A DNA stretch of 64,000 nucleotides from Brevundimonas bacteroides DSM 4726 (GTDB lineage Bacteria; Pseudomonadota; Alphaproteobacteria; Caulobacterales; Caulobacteraceae): assembly GCF_000701445.1 (NCBI RefSeq), contig NZ_JNIX01000007.1:417501-481500 (forward strand). The letters run 5' to 3'. Position numbers and translations under genes: made by a program. The notes under the pieces were generated by a model. The model had not been told where the DNA came from and did not search any database. It worked only from the letters and a program-made list of their open reading frames with translations. Below, in pieces: positions 44,872 to 53,649 of the stretch (positions within the stretch are counted from its first letter, which is position 1; each line of letters starts with the position of its first letter).

Positions 44872-45744
44872 TCAGCTGCGAGGCCAATCCCCGCACTGGT
44901 TCCTGAACCACGTCAGCTGCCGCTTGGCATAGTTCCGCGTGGCCTGCTTCATCGCCGCCGTGGCGTCCGCCAGGGTCGTCTCGCCCGCCAGGTAGGCCGC
45001 CAGCTCGCGCACCCCAACGGCCTTCATGGCGGGAAGGGCAGGGTCCAGCCCTCGCGCCATCAGAGCCCGCACCTCCTCCAGCGCGCCCGCTACGATCATG
45101 GCGTCCACCCGCGCGTCGCAGGCGGCATAGAGCGCGGCCCGCTCCGGCTCGATCACCAGCCGGTCATAGCTTCCCGGCGCCAGCAGAGGCCGGGTCGCGG
45201 CGCGCCAGTCCGACAGGGATCGTCCCGTCGCCCGCGCCACGGCATAGGCGCGGGTCAGGCGCTGGCGGTCGCCGCTCTCAATGGCGGCCTCGGCGGGCGG
45301 GTCGAAGGTCGCCAGACGCAGCCGGAAGGCCGTCTCCCCCTCGGTGTCGTAGAGCGCCAGCGCCTCCTCGCGCGCCTCGGGCGGCACCTCCGGAATGTCT
45401 GCCAACCCCTTTGTCAGAGCTGAGAAATACAGCCCCGTCCCGCCGACCAACAACGCCGGTCGCCCCATCGCCTTCAGCTCGGCCAGCAGCGGCATCACCG
45501 CCCGCGTCCAGCGCCCGACCGACCAGGCCTCGGCCGCGTCGGCGACGCCATACAGGTGATGTGGAACCCGTGCCTCGTCCTCCGCCGACGGCCGCGCCGA
45601 CAGGATGCGCAGGTCGGCATAAAGCTGCTGGCTGTCGGCATTGAGGATGGCCGCGCCCGTCGCCTCGGCCATCTCCAGCGCGCGCCGCGACTTGCCCGAG
45701 GCGGTCGGTCCGGCGATCAGGGTGATGGGGGCGGTGCGGGGCAC
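44872..45744 (-). CDS. miaA: tRNA dimethylallyltransferase MiaA
   Basis: Adds a dimethylallyl group to A37 of tRNAs reading U-starting codons. The 290-residue protein has a P-loop G-P-T-A-S-G-K-S (near residue 11), the [10 protein letters not shown] segment and V-G-G-T-G-L-Y. The Q-R-L-T-R-A-Y-A-V and [11 protein letters not shown] blocks complete the family pattern. GTG 45744 is the start, and no other start codon fits between it and the P-loop. It is divergent from mrp. Confidence 0.95.
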   Translation of the reverse strand: MPRTAPITLIAGPTASGKSRRALEMAEATGAAILNADSQQLYADLRILSARPSAEDEARVPHHLYGVADAAEAWSVGRWTRAVMPLLAELKAMGRPALLVGGTGLYFSALTKGLADIPEVPPEAREEALALYDTEGETAFRLRLATFDPPAEAAIESGDRQRLTRAYAVARATGRSLSDWRAATRPLLAPGSYDRLVIEPERAALYAACDARVDAMIVAGALEEVRALMARGLDPALPAMKAVGVRELAAYLAGETTLADATAAMKQATRNYAKRQLTWFRNQCGDWPRS

Positions 45745-45829
45745 GGAACGCTCGCTTGCGGCTGGGTCTGCGGATAGAACGCGCGTCCCGAACCCGCAAC
45801 CACGCCTCGCAACCCCGCCGGAGCCCACC

Positions 45830-46891
45830 TTGATCGACCGCGCCGCCGTCGAAGCCGTCCTGAACGCCATCCCCGATCCCGCCACGGGCCAGGGGCTGAT
45901 CGAGGCCGGTGTCGCCAAGGGCCTGACAGTGGCCACCGACCGCGCGGGTTTCGTCATTGAGGTTCCCGCCGCCGCCGTCTCCGCCTACGCCCCCGTCCGC
46001 GACGCCGCCGAGGCCGCGCTGAAGGCCATGCCGGGCATGGAGCGCGTGTCCGTCATCCTGACCGCCGAGGCAGCCCCCCCCGCCCGCAAGGCGTCTCTGA
46101 CCAAGGAGGCCGTCGACCAGACCCGCCCCCGCGCCCCGGTCCCGACCGATCGCCCCGCCCACGTCCGCCGCGTGCTGGCCGTGGCCAGCGGCAAGGGCGG
46201 GGTGGGCAAGTCCACGGTGTCGGTCAACCTCGCCGCCGCCTTCGCCCGCGCGGGCCTCTCCACCGGCATCCTCGACGCCGACGTCCACGGCCCCAGCCTG
46301 CCGACCATGCTGGGCCTGTCCGGCAAGCCCGACTACCGCGACGGCCTGATGGAGCCGCACACCGCCCACGGCCTGAAGGCCATGTCGGTGGGCCTCCTGA
46401 CCAGGGCCGAGGACGCCATGGTCTGGCGCGGCCCCATGGCGTCCCAGGCCCTGACCCAGATGTTGACCCAGACCCGATGGGGTACGGCCGAGTTGCCGCT
46501 CGACATTCTCGTCGTCGACCTCCCGCCCGGCACAGGCGACGTGCAGCTGACCCTGATCCAGAAGACGCCGCTGGACGGCGCGGTCATCGTCTCGACGCCG
46601 CAGGAGGTGGCGCTGGCCGACGCCCGTCGCGCCCACACCCTGTTCCAGCGTGTGAATGTCCCCACGCTTGGCCTGATCGAGAACATGTCGGGCGATGTCT
46701 TCGGCCGGGGAGGGGCGAAGGCCGAGGCTGGCCGTCTCGGCGTCCCCCATCTGGGCGACCTTCCGCTTGATGCCTCGGTTCGCCAAGCCGCCGATGCCGG
46801 CGCGCCGATCGCGGAGGGCGACATCTCGGCCCGCTTTGACGGCTTCGCCGCCGCGATCGCCGCCCGGCTCGACCTTTGGTCGCAGACCTGA
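45830..46891 (+). CDS. Mrp/NBP35-family P-loop ATPase
   Basis: A 353-residue iron-sulfur carrier-type ATPase. The N-terminal MIP18-like domain (about 1-85) is followed by the deviant Walker [11 protein letters not shown], the [10 protein letters not shown] switch and D-L-P-P-G-T-G-D. The start is TTG 45830, with GGAG seven bases upstream; this gives the family N-terminus. Unusually the protein has no cysteine at all: the loop after L-I-E-N-M-S runs directly to D-V-F-G-R-G-G, so the C-x-x-C cluster motif is missing. It is divergent from miaA. Confidence 0.9.
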   Translation: MIDRAAVEAVLNAIPDPATGQGLIEAGVAKGLTVATDRAGFVIEVPAAAVSAYAPVRDAAEAALKAMPGMERVSVILTAEAAPPARKASLTKEAVDQTRPRAPVPTDRPAHVRRVLAVASGKGGVGKSTVSVNLAAAFARAGLSTGILDADVHGPSLPTMLGLSGKPDYRDGLMEPHTAHGLKAMSVGLLTRAEDAMVWRGPMASQALTQMLTQTRWGTAELPLDILVVDLPPGTGDVQLTLIQKTPLDGAVIVSTPQEVALADARRAHTLFQRVNVPTLGLIENMSGDVFGRGGAKAEAGRLGVPHLGDLPLDASVRQAADAGAPIAEGDISARFDGFAAAIAARLDLWSQT

Positions 46892-46929
46892 CGCTCGCCA
46901 GCGCCCGGGAAGCGACCTAGTCTGACTCC

Positions 46930-47697
46930 ATGACCGTCGCGGGCGTCCTGGTTTCCACGCTTTGGCTCAGCCTCATCATCGGGGCGCGTTATCTGCTGAT
47001 CGCGGGGGCCGTCTGGTGGGCCGTCTGGGGCAGGGCGTCCGGCGTCGGCACCCGGCTGAACCGCGAGCGGCCGTCGCGTCGGCTGATGCTGCACGAGATC
47101 AGGTTTTCGCTGCTGTCGACGCCGATCTACGCCTTCCCCACGGCCATCGCCCTGGAGGCGTGGAAGGCGGGCGGCACGATGATCTACGTCGATCCGACGG
47201 CGTGGCCCCTGTGGTGGCTGCCGGTCAGCTTCTTTGCGCTGCTGATCATCCAGGACACCCACTACTACTGGACGCACCGCCTGCTGCATGACCGGCGGCT
47301 ATTCAGCTGGGCCCACGCCGCCCATCACCGCGCCCGCGACCCCAGCCCCTTCGCCAGTTTCGCCTTCGACCCGGCCGAGGCGGCTCTCACGGCCTGGCTC
47401 CTGCCGCTTCTGGCCTTTGTGATCCCGCTGAACATCTGGATGCTGGCGGTGCTGCTGGCCGTCATGACCGCCACCGCCGTCATGAACCACTGCGGCTGGG
47501 AGATGTGGCCCCAGCGTTGGGTGCGCGGCCGCATCGGGTCACAGCTGATCACCGCGACCCACCACAGCCGCCATCACACACATATGAAGACGAACTTCGG
47601 GCTCTACTTCCGCTTCTGGGACCGGCTGTGCGGCACCGATGCGATGCCTCCCGAGACGATGCCTCAGGCCCCTTCGACCACCACAGCGGTTCCGTAG
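46930..47697 (+). CDS. Sterol desaturase/fatty acid hydroxylase-family membrane protein
   Basis: A 255-residue di-iron membrane enzyme. Three histidine boxes are visible: H-Y-Y-W-T-H-R-L-L-H, H-A-A-H-H, and H-H-S-R-H-H. These lie between about four hydrophobic helices, the standard fatty acid hydroxylase arrangement. The substrate is not identifiable, but hydroxylation or desaturation of a lipid is likely. It overlaps the convergent YbjQ gene by 34 bases and starts 38 bases after mrp. Confidence 0.9.
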   Translation: MTVAGVLVSTLWLSLIIGARYLLIAGAVWWAVWGRASGVGTRLNRERPSRRLMLHEIRFSLLSTPIYAFPTAIALEAWKAGGTMIYVDPTAWPLWWLPVSFFALLIIQDTHYYWTHRLLHDRRLFSWAHAAHHRARDPSPFASFAFDPAEAALTAWLLPLLAFVIPLNIWMLAVLLAVMTATAVMNHCGWEMWPQRWVRGRIGSQLITATHHSRHHTHMKTNFGLYFRFWDRLCGTDAMPPETMPQAPSTTTAVP

Positions 47698-47984
47698 GCC
47701 AGCACTTCGGTGACGCCAGGCATGATCTCATTGGACTCGTAGCGGATCGCCAGCACTGCGTTGCCCCCGGCCGCCCGAGCGTGCTCGAGCAGCAGATCGA
47801 ACGCCTCCTGCCGGCCCACTTCGGCCAATTTTACATAGGCCCCCACGCGTCCGCCCAGCATCGACTGGACCCCGCCGATGGCGTCGGACACGACGTTGCG
47901 CGACCGCACGGTCACGCCTCGGACAACACCGATATGGCGCACGACGCGATGGCCGGTGATGTCATTGGTGGTGGAGGTCAGCAT
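47664..47984 (-). CDS. YbjQ/UPF0145 family protein
   Basis: A 106-residue protein with the YbjQ pattern: G-H-R-V-V-R-H-I-G-V-V-R-G-V-T-V-R-S and A-R-A-A-G-G-N-A-V-L-A-I-R-Y-E. The latter forms a pentameric ring in known structures. Function is uncharacterised. Its 3' end overlaps the desaturase gene by 34 bases; folA lies 18 bases upstream on the same strand. Confidence 0.88.
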   Translation of the reverse strand: MLTSTTNDITGHRVVRHIGVVRGVTVRSRNVVSDAIGGVQSMLGGRVGAYVKLAEVGRQEAFDLLLEHARAAGGNAVLAIRYESNEIMPGVTEVLAYGTAVVVEGA

Positions 47985-48002
47985 GGGGGAGGGCTCCTGC
48001 TC

Positions 48003-48518
48003 TCAGCGGCGGTCCAGAATGCGGAAGACGAAGGCGTGCTCATCCTTCTCGCCCGCATCATGTCGTTCGTTGGCCGTCTCGACAAACAGGCTTTCGTCGA
48101 AGGCCGGAAACCAGGCGTCGCCCTCCGGCTCCGCCTCGACCTCGGTGAGGTAGAGCCGTTTGGCGCGCGGCAGGGCCAGCTCGAACAGGGCCACGCCCCC
48201 GATGACGCAGACCTCATCCGCGCCATCCTCGACCGCCTGCTCGCGCGCGATCTCAATGGCTTCATCGAACCGGGTGACCGGCACTGCCCCCTTCGGCTCG
48301 AACGACTCGTCCCTGGACAGCACCAGGTTCAGCCGGCCGGGCAGGGGCTTGAGCGGCAGGCTCTCCCAGGTCTTTCGCCCCATGATGCAGGGCTTGCCCA
48401 GAGTGATCGCCTTGAACCGCTGTAGGTCTGAGCGCAGCCGCCACGGCAGATCGCCGTCCCGGCCGATCACGCCATTCTTCCCCCGCGCGACGACGATGGC
48501 GATGTGGGGGAGGGTCAT
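48003..48518 (-). CDS. folA: Dihydrofolate reductase
   Basis: NADPH-dependent reduction of dihydrofolate. The 171-residue protein has I-G-R-D-G-D-L-P-W-R-L (including the acidic and Trp residues of the substrate loop), G-R-K-T-W-E-S-L-P and V-I-G-G-V-A-L-F. Start 48518 overlaps the previous gene's stop by one base (TGATG). thyA lies upstream on the same strand but separated by two genes, unlike the usual adjacent thyA-folA pair. Confidence 0.95.
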   Translation of the reverse strand: MTLPHIAIVVARGKNGVIGRDGDLPWRLRSDLQRFKAITLGKPCIMGRKTWESLPLKPLPGRLNLVLSRDESFEPKGAVPVTRFDEAIEIAREQAVEDGADEVCVIGGVALFELALPRAKRLYLTEVEAEPEGDAWFPAFDESLFVETANERHDAGEKDEHAFVFRILDRR

Positions 48519-49141
48519 CAGCGATGCGTCTCCACCCAGGCTTCCATGCTTCGCATGAGACTCGAAAGCGGCAGATCGTCGATGTTCCGCCGCGAGAAGC
48601 CGCGTGCCAACAGCGCCTCGTCGTTGTCGGCCATGAAGTCCGTGAACTGGTCCCACAAACGCGCGGGGCCGTCGGCGTTCAGTCGAGCCTCCTGTTCGAG
48701 CCAATCCCGGACAGCCGTGAACGCCTCCAGCGGGTCGTCGCCGTGGGCCGCGATGTCAGAGTTGGACAGGTCCGAGAGCGCGGCCTGATAGCGGTATCGC
48801 TCCGTTTCAAGGATGAGGCACTTTTTGGCGCGCCAAGGTCCAGCGTCATCGCCCTTGAATCGCTTGCAACCGATGTCGAGCCCCAGTTCCAGCGGCATGT
48901 TGAGGCGAAAGAGCTCGCCCGCTTTCCGAGCCTTGATTCGTGAGAGGTCGTGGATGGCGTACTTCGACCCCTCAATCAGTTCGATGATTTTCTCGATGCG
49001 AGGCTCGCCTCCATCCAGTCGCTCCGAGGCGATCCGCGGTTGAAAGCCCAGCCGGTAGACGCAGAAGACGATGGGACGAAGCAGCGAAAGGTAGTCCCGG
49101 TCAAAGGGACAGTTGATGAATACGTTAGTCTCGAAGGCCAA
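48518..49141 (-). CDS. TIR/nucleoside deoxyribosyltransferase-like protein
   Basis: A 207-residue protein with an opening V-F-I-N-C-P-F-D-R-D-Y (residues 7-17), then I-I-E-L-I-E-G-S-K-Y-A-I-H-D-L-S. E85 follows in L-N-M-P-L-E-L-G-L-D. This order resembles the Rossmann-like TIR/nucleoside 2-deoxyribosyltransferase superfamily, where a conserved Glu after an N-x-x-x-E-L-G patch is catalytic. It could hydrolyse a nucleotide such as NAD, or act on nucleosides. I infer this from layout alone. Its GC is visibly lower than its neighbours. It sits between thyA and folA, overlapping folA by one base. Confidence 0.6.
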   Translation of the reverse strand: MAFETNVFINCPFDRDYLSLLRPIVFCVYRLGFQPRIASERLDGGEPRIEKIIELIEGSKYAIHDLSRIKARKAGELFRLNMPLELGLDIGCKRFKGDDAGPWRAKKCLILETERYRYQAALSDLSNSDIAAHGDDPLEAFTAVRDWLEQEARLNADGPARLWDQFTDFMADNDEALLARGFSRRNIDDLPLSSLMRSMEAWVETHR

Positions 49142-49153
49142 GGCCGATCGGCC

Positions 49154-49378
49154 TCAGCCCTTCGGCGGGAACGGGTCGCTGCGATAGCTGTCACGCTCGC
49201 GGATCGTCCCGTCCTTCCGGTGAACGTAGAACTCGACGCCTTCCTTGCGCGCCGCGCTGCGCCCGAACTTGATGGCCTCCGCCTGCGTATCGAACACGCG
49301 CGTCGCCTTGGCCGCCCCACTGTTACGGACGGCCCACTCGCCGTGGGGACGAGGAACAACATGCTTGCCTGCGGCCAT
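49154..49378 (-). CDS. DUF2188 family protein
   Basis: A 74-residue protein with the DUF2188 pattern: H-V-V-P-R-P-H-G-E-W-A-V-R, then A-T-R-V-F-D-T-Q-A-E-A-I and F-Y-V-H-R-K-D-G-T-I-R-E-R-D-S-Y. Such proteins are small, basic and of unknown role. The gene starts ten bases after thyA's stop and is followed 12 bases later by the TIR-like gene, so the three share a transcript. Confidence 0.85.
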   Translation of the reverse strand: MAAGKHVVPRPHGEWAVRNSGAAKATRVFDTQAEAIKFGRSAARKEGVEFYVHRKDGTIRERDSYRSDPFPPKG

Positions 49379-49388
49379 GGCGTTCTCC

Positions 49389-50255
49389 CTAGATCGAGAC
49401 GACTGCTTTTATATGGGGCCATGCCTGATACCCGTCCAGCACGAAGTCCTCGCGCTCGAAGGCGAACAGATCGGTGCGCGGCGCGATCGTCATGGTCGGC
49501 AGCGGCAGGGGCTGGCGGGTCAGCTGGAGTTCCGCCTGCTCGACATGGTTCAGATACAGGTGGGCGTCGCCGAAGGTGTGGATGAACTCTCCCGGCTCAT
49601 ACCCCGTCACCTCGGCCACCATGTGCGTCAGTAGCGCATACGACGCGATGTTGAACGGCACGCCCAGGAAAACGTCCGCCGATCGCTGATACAGCTGGCA
49701 GCTCAGCTTGCCGTCCGCGACGAAGAACTGGAACAGGCAATGACAAGGCGGCAGCGCCATGTCCTCGATGTCGGCCGGGTTCCAGGCCGAGACGATGTGG
49801 CGGCGGCTGTTCGGATTGGTCTTCAGCCCCTCGATCAGGCGCTCGATCTGATCGATCGACTGGCCGTTCGGCGCGGCCCATGACCGCCACTGCTTGCCGT
49901 AGACCGGCCCCAGCTCGCCCTCGACGTCGGCCCATTCGTCCCAGATGCTGACGCCGTTCTCCTTGAGCCAGCGGATGTTGGTCTCGCCGCGCAGGAACCA
50001 CAGCAGCTCCACGATGATGGAGCGCAGATGCAGCTTTTTGGTCGTCAGCAGCGGAAAGCCCTTGGACAGGTCGAACCGCATCTGGCGACCGAACACGCCC
50101 AGCGTCCCCGTGCCGGTCCGGTCGTCCCGCCTTGCGCCGGTCTCCAGGATGTCGCGCAGCAGGTTCAGATACTGCCACTCGGGATGATCGGCGGGCGCGC
50201 CGGCTTGCGCTCCGGTGCGGTCCTTAAGATCGGCGAGGGCGGCCATGGCGTTCAT
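49389..50255 (-). CDS. thyA: Thymidylate synthase ThyA
   Basis: Methylates dUMP to dTMP with methylene-tetrahydrofolate, yielding dihydrofolate for FolA. The 288-residue protein has R-D-D-R-T-G-T-G-T (about 41-49), the catalytic cysteine in [10 protein letters not shown], the R-R-H-I-V-S-A-W motif and [16 protein letters not shown] 50255 is used; ATG 50246 is in frame. It is the first gene of a four-gene run ending in folA. Confidence 0.96.
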   Translation of the reverse strand: MNAMAALADLKDRTGAQAGAPADHPEWQYLNLLRDILETGARRDDRTGTGTLGVFGRQMRFDLSKGFPLLTTKKLHLRSIIVELLWFLRGETNIRWLKENGVSIWDEWADVEGELGPVYGKQWRSWAAPNGQSIDQIERLIEGLKTNPNSRRHIVSAWNPADIEDMALPPCHCLFQFFVADGKLSCQLYQRSADVFLGVPFNIASYALLTHMVAEVTGYEPGEFIHTFGDAHLYLNHVEQAELQLTRQPLPLPTMTIAPRTDLFAFEREDFVLDGYQAWPHIKAVVSI

Positions 50256-50319
50256 TCCGTCAGTGTGCCGGTGATTCGCGACAATGGCAGCGGCGTGATT
50301 CGGTTGCCCACAGAAAGGC

Positions 50320-50862
50320 TCAGCCGCCGAACCCGCCGCTATCCAGGAAAGCCTGCTCCTCGACCGTCGTCTCTCGCCCCAGCGGCGCATTCCGATGCGG
50401 GAACCGCCCGAACCGCACGATGATGTCCCTGTGGATGTGGGCGAATTTCAGCGTCTCAGGCATGTCGGCGACCAGGGGCAGCAGGGCGTCCTGATCGGCC
50501 AGGCGTTCGGAGTGCATCAACGGCATCAGCAGGAACTGCCGCAGCTCGGGCTCGAACGCCGCCGGATAACCGGCCGCGATCCCGCCCTTGCAGAAGAGCA
50601 GCGCCAGTGGATCTGTCGCGAACTGGTGGGCCGAGCCCCGGAAGATGTTCCTCGGAACCTGATCCAGCAGGATCAGCAGGGCCAGCGCCCCCTCCGCCGT
50701 CGCCATCCAGCCGTCCAGCTCGCGCCGGGCCGCAGCGAAATGCGCCTCGCCCAACGCCTCGCGCACCTCGGCGTCGAAGGCGTCCGACTTTTTGTACCAG
50801 CGGTTGGGCCCGGCCCCTTTCCAGAAGCCGACGACGTCCGATGGCGCTAGAAGGGCGGTCAT
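50320..50862 (-). CDS. DUF924 family protein
   Basis: A 180-residue helical protein with the DUF924 pattern: [29 protein letters not shown], then [10 protein letters not shown] and F-A-H-I-H-R-D-I-I. Function is unknown. Start 50862 shares its CATG with the divergent ilvC-like gene at 50861. It precedes thyA by 64 bases on the same strand. Confidence 0.9.
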   Translation of the reverse strand: MTALLAPSDVVGFWKGAGPNRWYKKSDAFDAEVREALGEAHFAAARRELDGWMATAEGALALLILLDQVPRNIFRGSAHQFATDPLALLFCKGGIAAGYPAAFEPELRQFLLMPLMHSERLADQDALLPLVADMPETLKFAHIHRDIIVRFGRFPHRNAPLGRETTVEEQAFLDSGGFGG

Positions 50863-51874
50863 GAGCCAGACCCTAACGCCCGCCCCCCTGCCTGTCTTCA
50901 AGGAGAAGGACTGCGACCTGTCGATCATTCGGGGCAGGCGCGTCGCCGTCATCGGTTACGGCAGCCAGGGCCGCACCCATGCCCTGAACCTGCGGGATTC
51001 CGGCGTGACGGACATCGTCGTCGGCCTGAAGCCCGGCTCGCCGACCCGCGCGAAGGCCCAGGCCGACGGCTTCGTCGCCCTGACCGCCGGCGAGGCGACA
51101 GCGCAGGCCGACGTGGTCGCCGTCATGGTCTCGGACGAGGCCCACCGTGACCTCTGGACCCGCGAGATCGAGCCGAAGATCCGGCCGGGTGCTGCGCTGA
51201 TCTTCGCCCACGGCCTGTCGGTCCGCTTCGGCCTGGTCCAGCCCCGCCCCGACCTCGACGTCATCCTCGCCTCGCCCAAGGGGATCGGCCCCCGCATCCG
51301 CGACCTGTATGAGGCCGGGGAGGGGGTCTTCTGCCTGTTCGGCGTGCATCAGGACGCGACCGGCGCCGCCCATGCGCTGGGCCTGTCCTACGCCGCCGCG
51401 CTCGGCTGCGGCCGCAAGGGCATCCTGGAAACCACCTTCGCCGCCGAGTGCGAGAGCGACCTGTTCGGCGAGCAGGTGGTCCTGTGCGGCGGCGTGGCGG
51501 AGCTGATCGACGCGGCCTTCATGAAGCTGGTCGAGGCCGGCTATCCGCCCGAGGTCGCCTGGTTCGAATGCTTCTACGAGGTCAAGCTGGTCACCGACCT
51601 GATGTTCGAGCGCGGCGTCGCCGGAGCCTTCGCCAAGATCTCGAACACCGCCGAATACGGCGCCTACCTGACCGGCCCGCGCGTGATCGGCGAGGCCTCG
51701 CGTGACGCGATGGACGATGTGCTGGGCGAGGTGCGCGATGGGTCTTTCGTCCGCCGCCTGATGGCCGACTACGACGTGGGTTCGCCCGAGCTGCTGGCCC
51801 GTCGGCGGCTGCTCGGCGACCGCCTGATCGAGCAGGTCGGAGCGCGACTGGGGCGCATCGCCGCGGAACATTGA
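50861..51874 (+). CDS. ilvC: Ketol-acid reductoisomerase, divergent
   Basis: NADPH-dependent isomeroreductase of branched-chain amino acid synthesis, 337 residues. The Rossmann domain shows G-Y-G-S-Q-G, then A-H-G-L-S-V-R-F-G. Mg-binding acids lie in S-D-L-F-G-E-Q and F-E-C-F-Y-E-V-K-L, and the S-N-T-A-E-Y-G loop is kept. Compared with typical IlvC it deviates at well-conserved places: G-R-T-H-A instead of G-H-A-H-A, G-L-S-V-R-F-G instead of G-F-N-I-H-F-G, and P-K-G-I-G-P-R-I-R. No ilvB/ilvN is adjacent, so it may be a second, specialised copy. Confidence 0.85.
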   Translation: MSQTLTPAPLPVFKEKDCDLSIIRGRRVAVIGYGSQGRTHALNLRDSGVTDIVVGLKPGSPTRAKAQADGFVALTAGEATAQADVVAVMVSDEAHRDLWTREIEPKIRPGAALIFAHGLSVRFGLVQPRPDLDVILASPKGIGPRIRDLYEAGEGVFCLFGVHQDATGAAHALGLSYAAALGCGRKGILETTFAAECESDLFGEQVVLCGGVAELIDAAFMKLVEAGYPPEVAWFECFYEVKLVTDLMFERGVAGAFAKISNTAEYGAYLTGPRVIGEASRDAMDDVLGEVRDGSFVRRLMADYDVGSPELLARRRLLGDRLIEQVGARLGRIAAEH

Positions 51875-51924
51875 TCGCTGCCCATCGCAACGCTACCGTC
51901 GAGGGTATTGCTTTGGAGGAGTTG

Positions 51925-52530
51925 ATGTTCGCTCGTTTTGCCGCTGCGATCGCGCTGGGCGCAATCGCTCTTGCCGGCCCCGCGCTGGCCCAATCCAGTA
52001 CCAACACGACAACGACCACGACGGTGGAGCGGGAAGGCAACAGGACCACGACCACAACCCGGTCGCGCAGTTCCTCGATGAGCTTCGACGCCAACGCCGC
52101 CGTTGGCGCGCTGGCGGGTGCCATCGCCAACGCCTCCCGTCCCGCGCCGTCGGCCGAAGCTATCGCGCTTGCGAACCGCGCCAACCCCGTCCGCGAGACG
52201 GCCGAGGTCTTCGGGGAGTGGCAGCTGGACGACGGCAGCCAGGACGCGTCCGACTGCGTCCTCACCCTGCGCGACAGGGGCGGGATTTTCGGTATGCGGG
52301 GCGTGGCGCGCACCAATTGTCCGCGCCGGTTCGACACCATCCGCTACTACGGTAACGACCAGGGCGACATCGTTCTCTACGACAACGGCAGCCAGCCGCT
52401 GGCGCGACTGCTCTACATCGAAGGACGGCTTTTGGGCGGCGGTCTGACGCTTCACCGGCTCGATGACGACCGCAATGGCCCGTGGGTCGAACAGCTTGAG
52501 GATCGCTACCGCCCCGGTCTCTATGACTGA
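51925..52530 (+). CDS. Secreted protein, possible AprI/Inh-like domain
   Basis: A 201-residue protein with a signal peptide ending A-G-P-A-L-A-Q, then a Thr-rich stretch and an Ala-rich helix. The C-terminal half (about 105-200) contains V-F-G-E-W-Q-L, a C-V-L-T-L strand and a later N-C-P-R, like the lipocalin-type barrel of AprI/Inh metalloprotease inhibitors. This is a tentative call. ATG 51925 is preceded by GGAGGAG. It begins 50 bases after the ilvC gene. Confidence 0.55.
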   Translation: MFARFAAAIALGAIALAGPALAQSSTNTTTTTTVEREGNRTTTTTRSRSSSMSFDANAAVGALAGAIANASRPAPSAEAIALANRANPVRETAEVFGEWQLDDGSQDASDCVLTLRDRGGIFGMRGVARTNCPRRFDTIRYYGNDQGDIVLYDNGSQPLARLLYIEGRLLGGGLTLHRLDDDRNGPWVEQLEDRYRPGLYD

Positions 52531-52561
52531 GGCGGGGTCCGCTTTTCGATCTCGGGAAAGA

Positions 52562-52638
52562 TGGTCGGAGTGGCAGGATTCGAACCTGCGACCCCTGCGT
52601 CCCGAACGCAGTGCTCTACCAGACTGAGCCACACTCCG
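52562..52638 (-). tRNA. tRNA-Pro (anticodon CGG)
   Basis: Acceptor CGGAGTG pairs with CACTCCG. The anticodon stem CTGCG/CGCAG encloses TTCGGGA, giving CGG. The D- and T-arms are standard and CCA is encoded. The length is 77 bases. The flanking gaps hold no further gene. Confidence 0.97.
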
Positions 52639-52794
52639 ACTTGGAGGCGGGCTTATAGCGACGGGGTTCCGGGGCCGCAAGCGCCGTTCTGGCGGCGGCG
52701 GAAATTGTCCCGAAAGCGGGTGTTGCATCGCTACGGGGCATGGCGTATCTGACCGCCCTCCCGGCCCGACAGGTCCGGGCTACGCCGGTCCTGC

Positions 52795-52868
52795 TGGGGA
52801 ATGGTGTAATGGTAACACTCCGGTTTTTGGTACCGTCATTCTAGGTTCGAGTCCTAGTTCCCCAGCCA
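52795..52868 (+). tRNA. tRNA-Gln (anticodon TTG)
   Basis: Acceptor TGGGGAA pairs with TTCCCCA. The anticodon loop TTTTGGT sits on a CGGT/ACCG stem, giving anticodon TTG. The T-loop is GTTCGAGTC and CCA is encoded. The length is 74 bases. The 156-base gap before it holds no supported gene. Confidence 0.96.
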
Positions 52869-52924
52869 CCGCCTCACTCCCCGACATCGATGAGCACGGG
52901 CCGCGAGGGGGCTCCGCAGTCGGC

Positions 52925-53527
52925 TCAGTGCGGTTTGTCGCTGCGGATCGGCAGACGGATGCGAACGCCGACACCCGACCCCGGCGCGGTCTCGACGCTC
53001 ATCGCGCCTCCCAGATGGTCGACCAACCCCTCGACCAGCGCCAGTCCATCCCCCTTGGCCAGGTCCGCCGCGCCGACGCCGGAATCGCGAACGACCAGGC
53101 TGACGCCGTCGCTGGCCCGCGAATAGGCCACCGCGATCGACCCGCGCCGCCCGTCCGGAAAACCGTGACGCACGGCGTTGGACATCAGCTCGTGCAGGAT
53201 GATGGCCAGCGGCAGGGCATGGCCTTCGGGCAGGTCGGCGGCTCCCGCCCGAATGTCGATCCGGATCGCCCGGTCCTCGCAGGCCCGGCGCCAGAACCCT
53301 GCGGCATCATCCAGATAGGCCGAGAAATCTACCGGCCCGCCCGCGGTCGACCGTCGCGTCATCAGCCCCATGGCGGCGACCACATCGCTCAGCCAGGTCA
53401 GATGGCGGCGGCTCTCCGGGTCCGCGACGCTTCGCAGCCGGATGCCGACGAGCGCCTGCAACAGCTCATAGCCACCGATCAGGCGACGTTCGAGTTCGGC
53501 GATGCGCAAGTCCGCGTCCGCGGTCAT
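52925..53527 (-). CDS. HWE/HisKA_2-like histidine kinase ATPase, phospho-acceptor His not evident
   Basis: A 200-residue cytosolic protein. The C-terminal ATPase domain is intact: N-box L-H-E-L-M-S-N-A-V-R-H-G (N117), G1 box D148-S-G-V-G and a later G-D-G-L-A-L-V. The upstream helical dimerisation region (about 8-60) aligns with the HisKA_2/HWE helices but the usual H-R-x-K-N-N-L-Q is replaced by I-G-G-Y-E-L-L-Q, with Ile at the histidine position. It may be a non-canonical kinase or an ATPase/phosphatase regulator. It is divergent from a receiver-only regulator across a 122-base gap. Confidence 0.7.
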   Translation of the reverse strand: MTADADLRIAELERRLIGGYELLQALVGIRLRSVADPESRRHLTWLSDVVAAMGLMTRRSTAGGPVDFSAYLDDAAGFWRRACEDRAIRIDIRAGAADLPEGHALPLAIILHELMSNAVRHGFPDGRRGSIAVAYSRASDGVSLVVRDSGVGAADLAKGDGLALVEGLVDHLGGAMSVETAPGSGVGVRIRLPIRSDKPH

Positions 53528-53572
53528 TCGGCCCCCACGCCGCTAGATGACAGGCTTTTCACTTACGGCGCG

Positions 53573-53597
53573 CGAACCAAATCACCAAGCGCGCGTT
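53573..53597 (+). promoter_or_regulatory. Putative EcfG/SigT promoter
   Basis: CGAAC (53573-53577), a 16-base spacer, then CGTT (53594-53597). This is one mismatch from the GGAAC-N16/17-CGTT general-stress pattern. It faces the response regulator, whose start lies about 50 bases downstream. Confidence 0.42.
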
Positions 53598-53649
53598 GCC
53601 TGTGTTCGGTAACCGACACAGTAACGTTGATCGGGCCGGGGGATGCGCT

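Noticed and set aside
51925-52530. Thr-rich tract as a simple-sequence repeat with phase variation
   Set aside because: The codons vary and the tract lacks an exact repeated unit long enough to slip.
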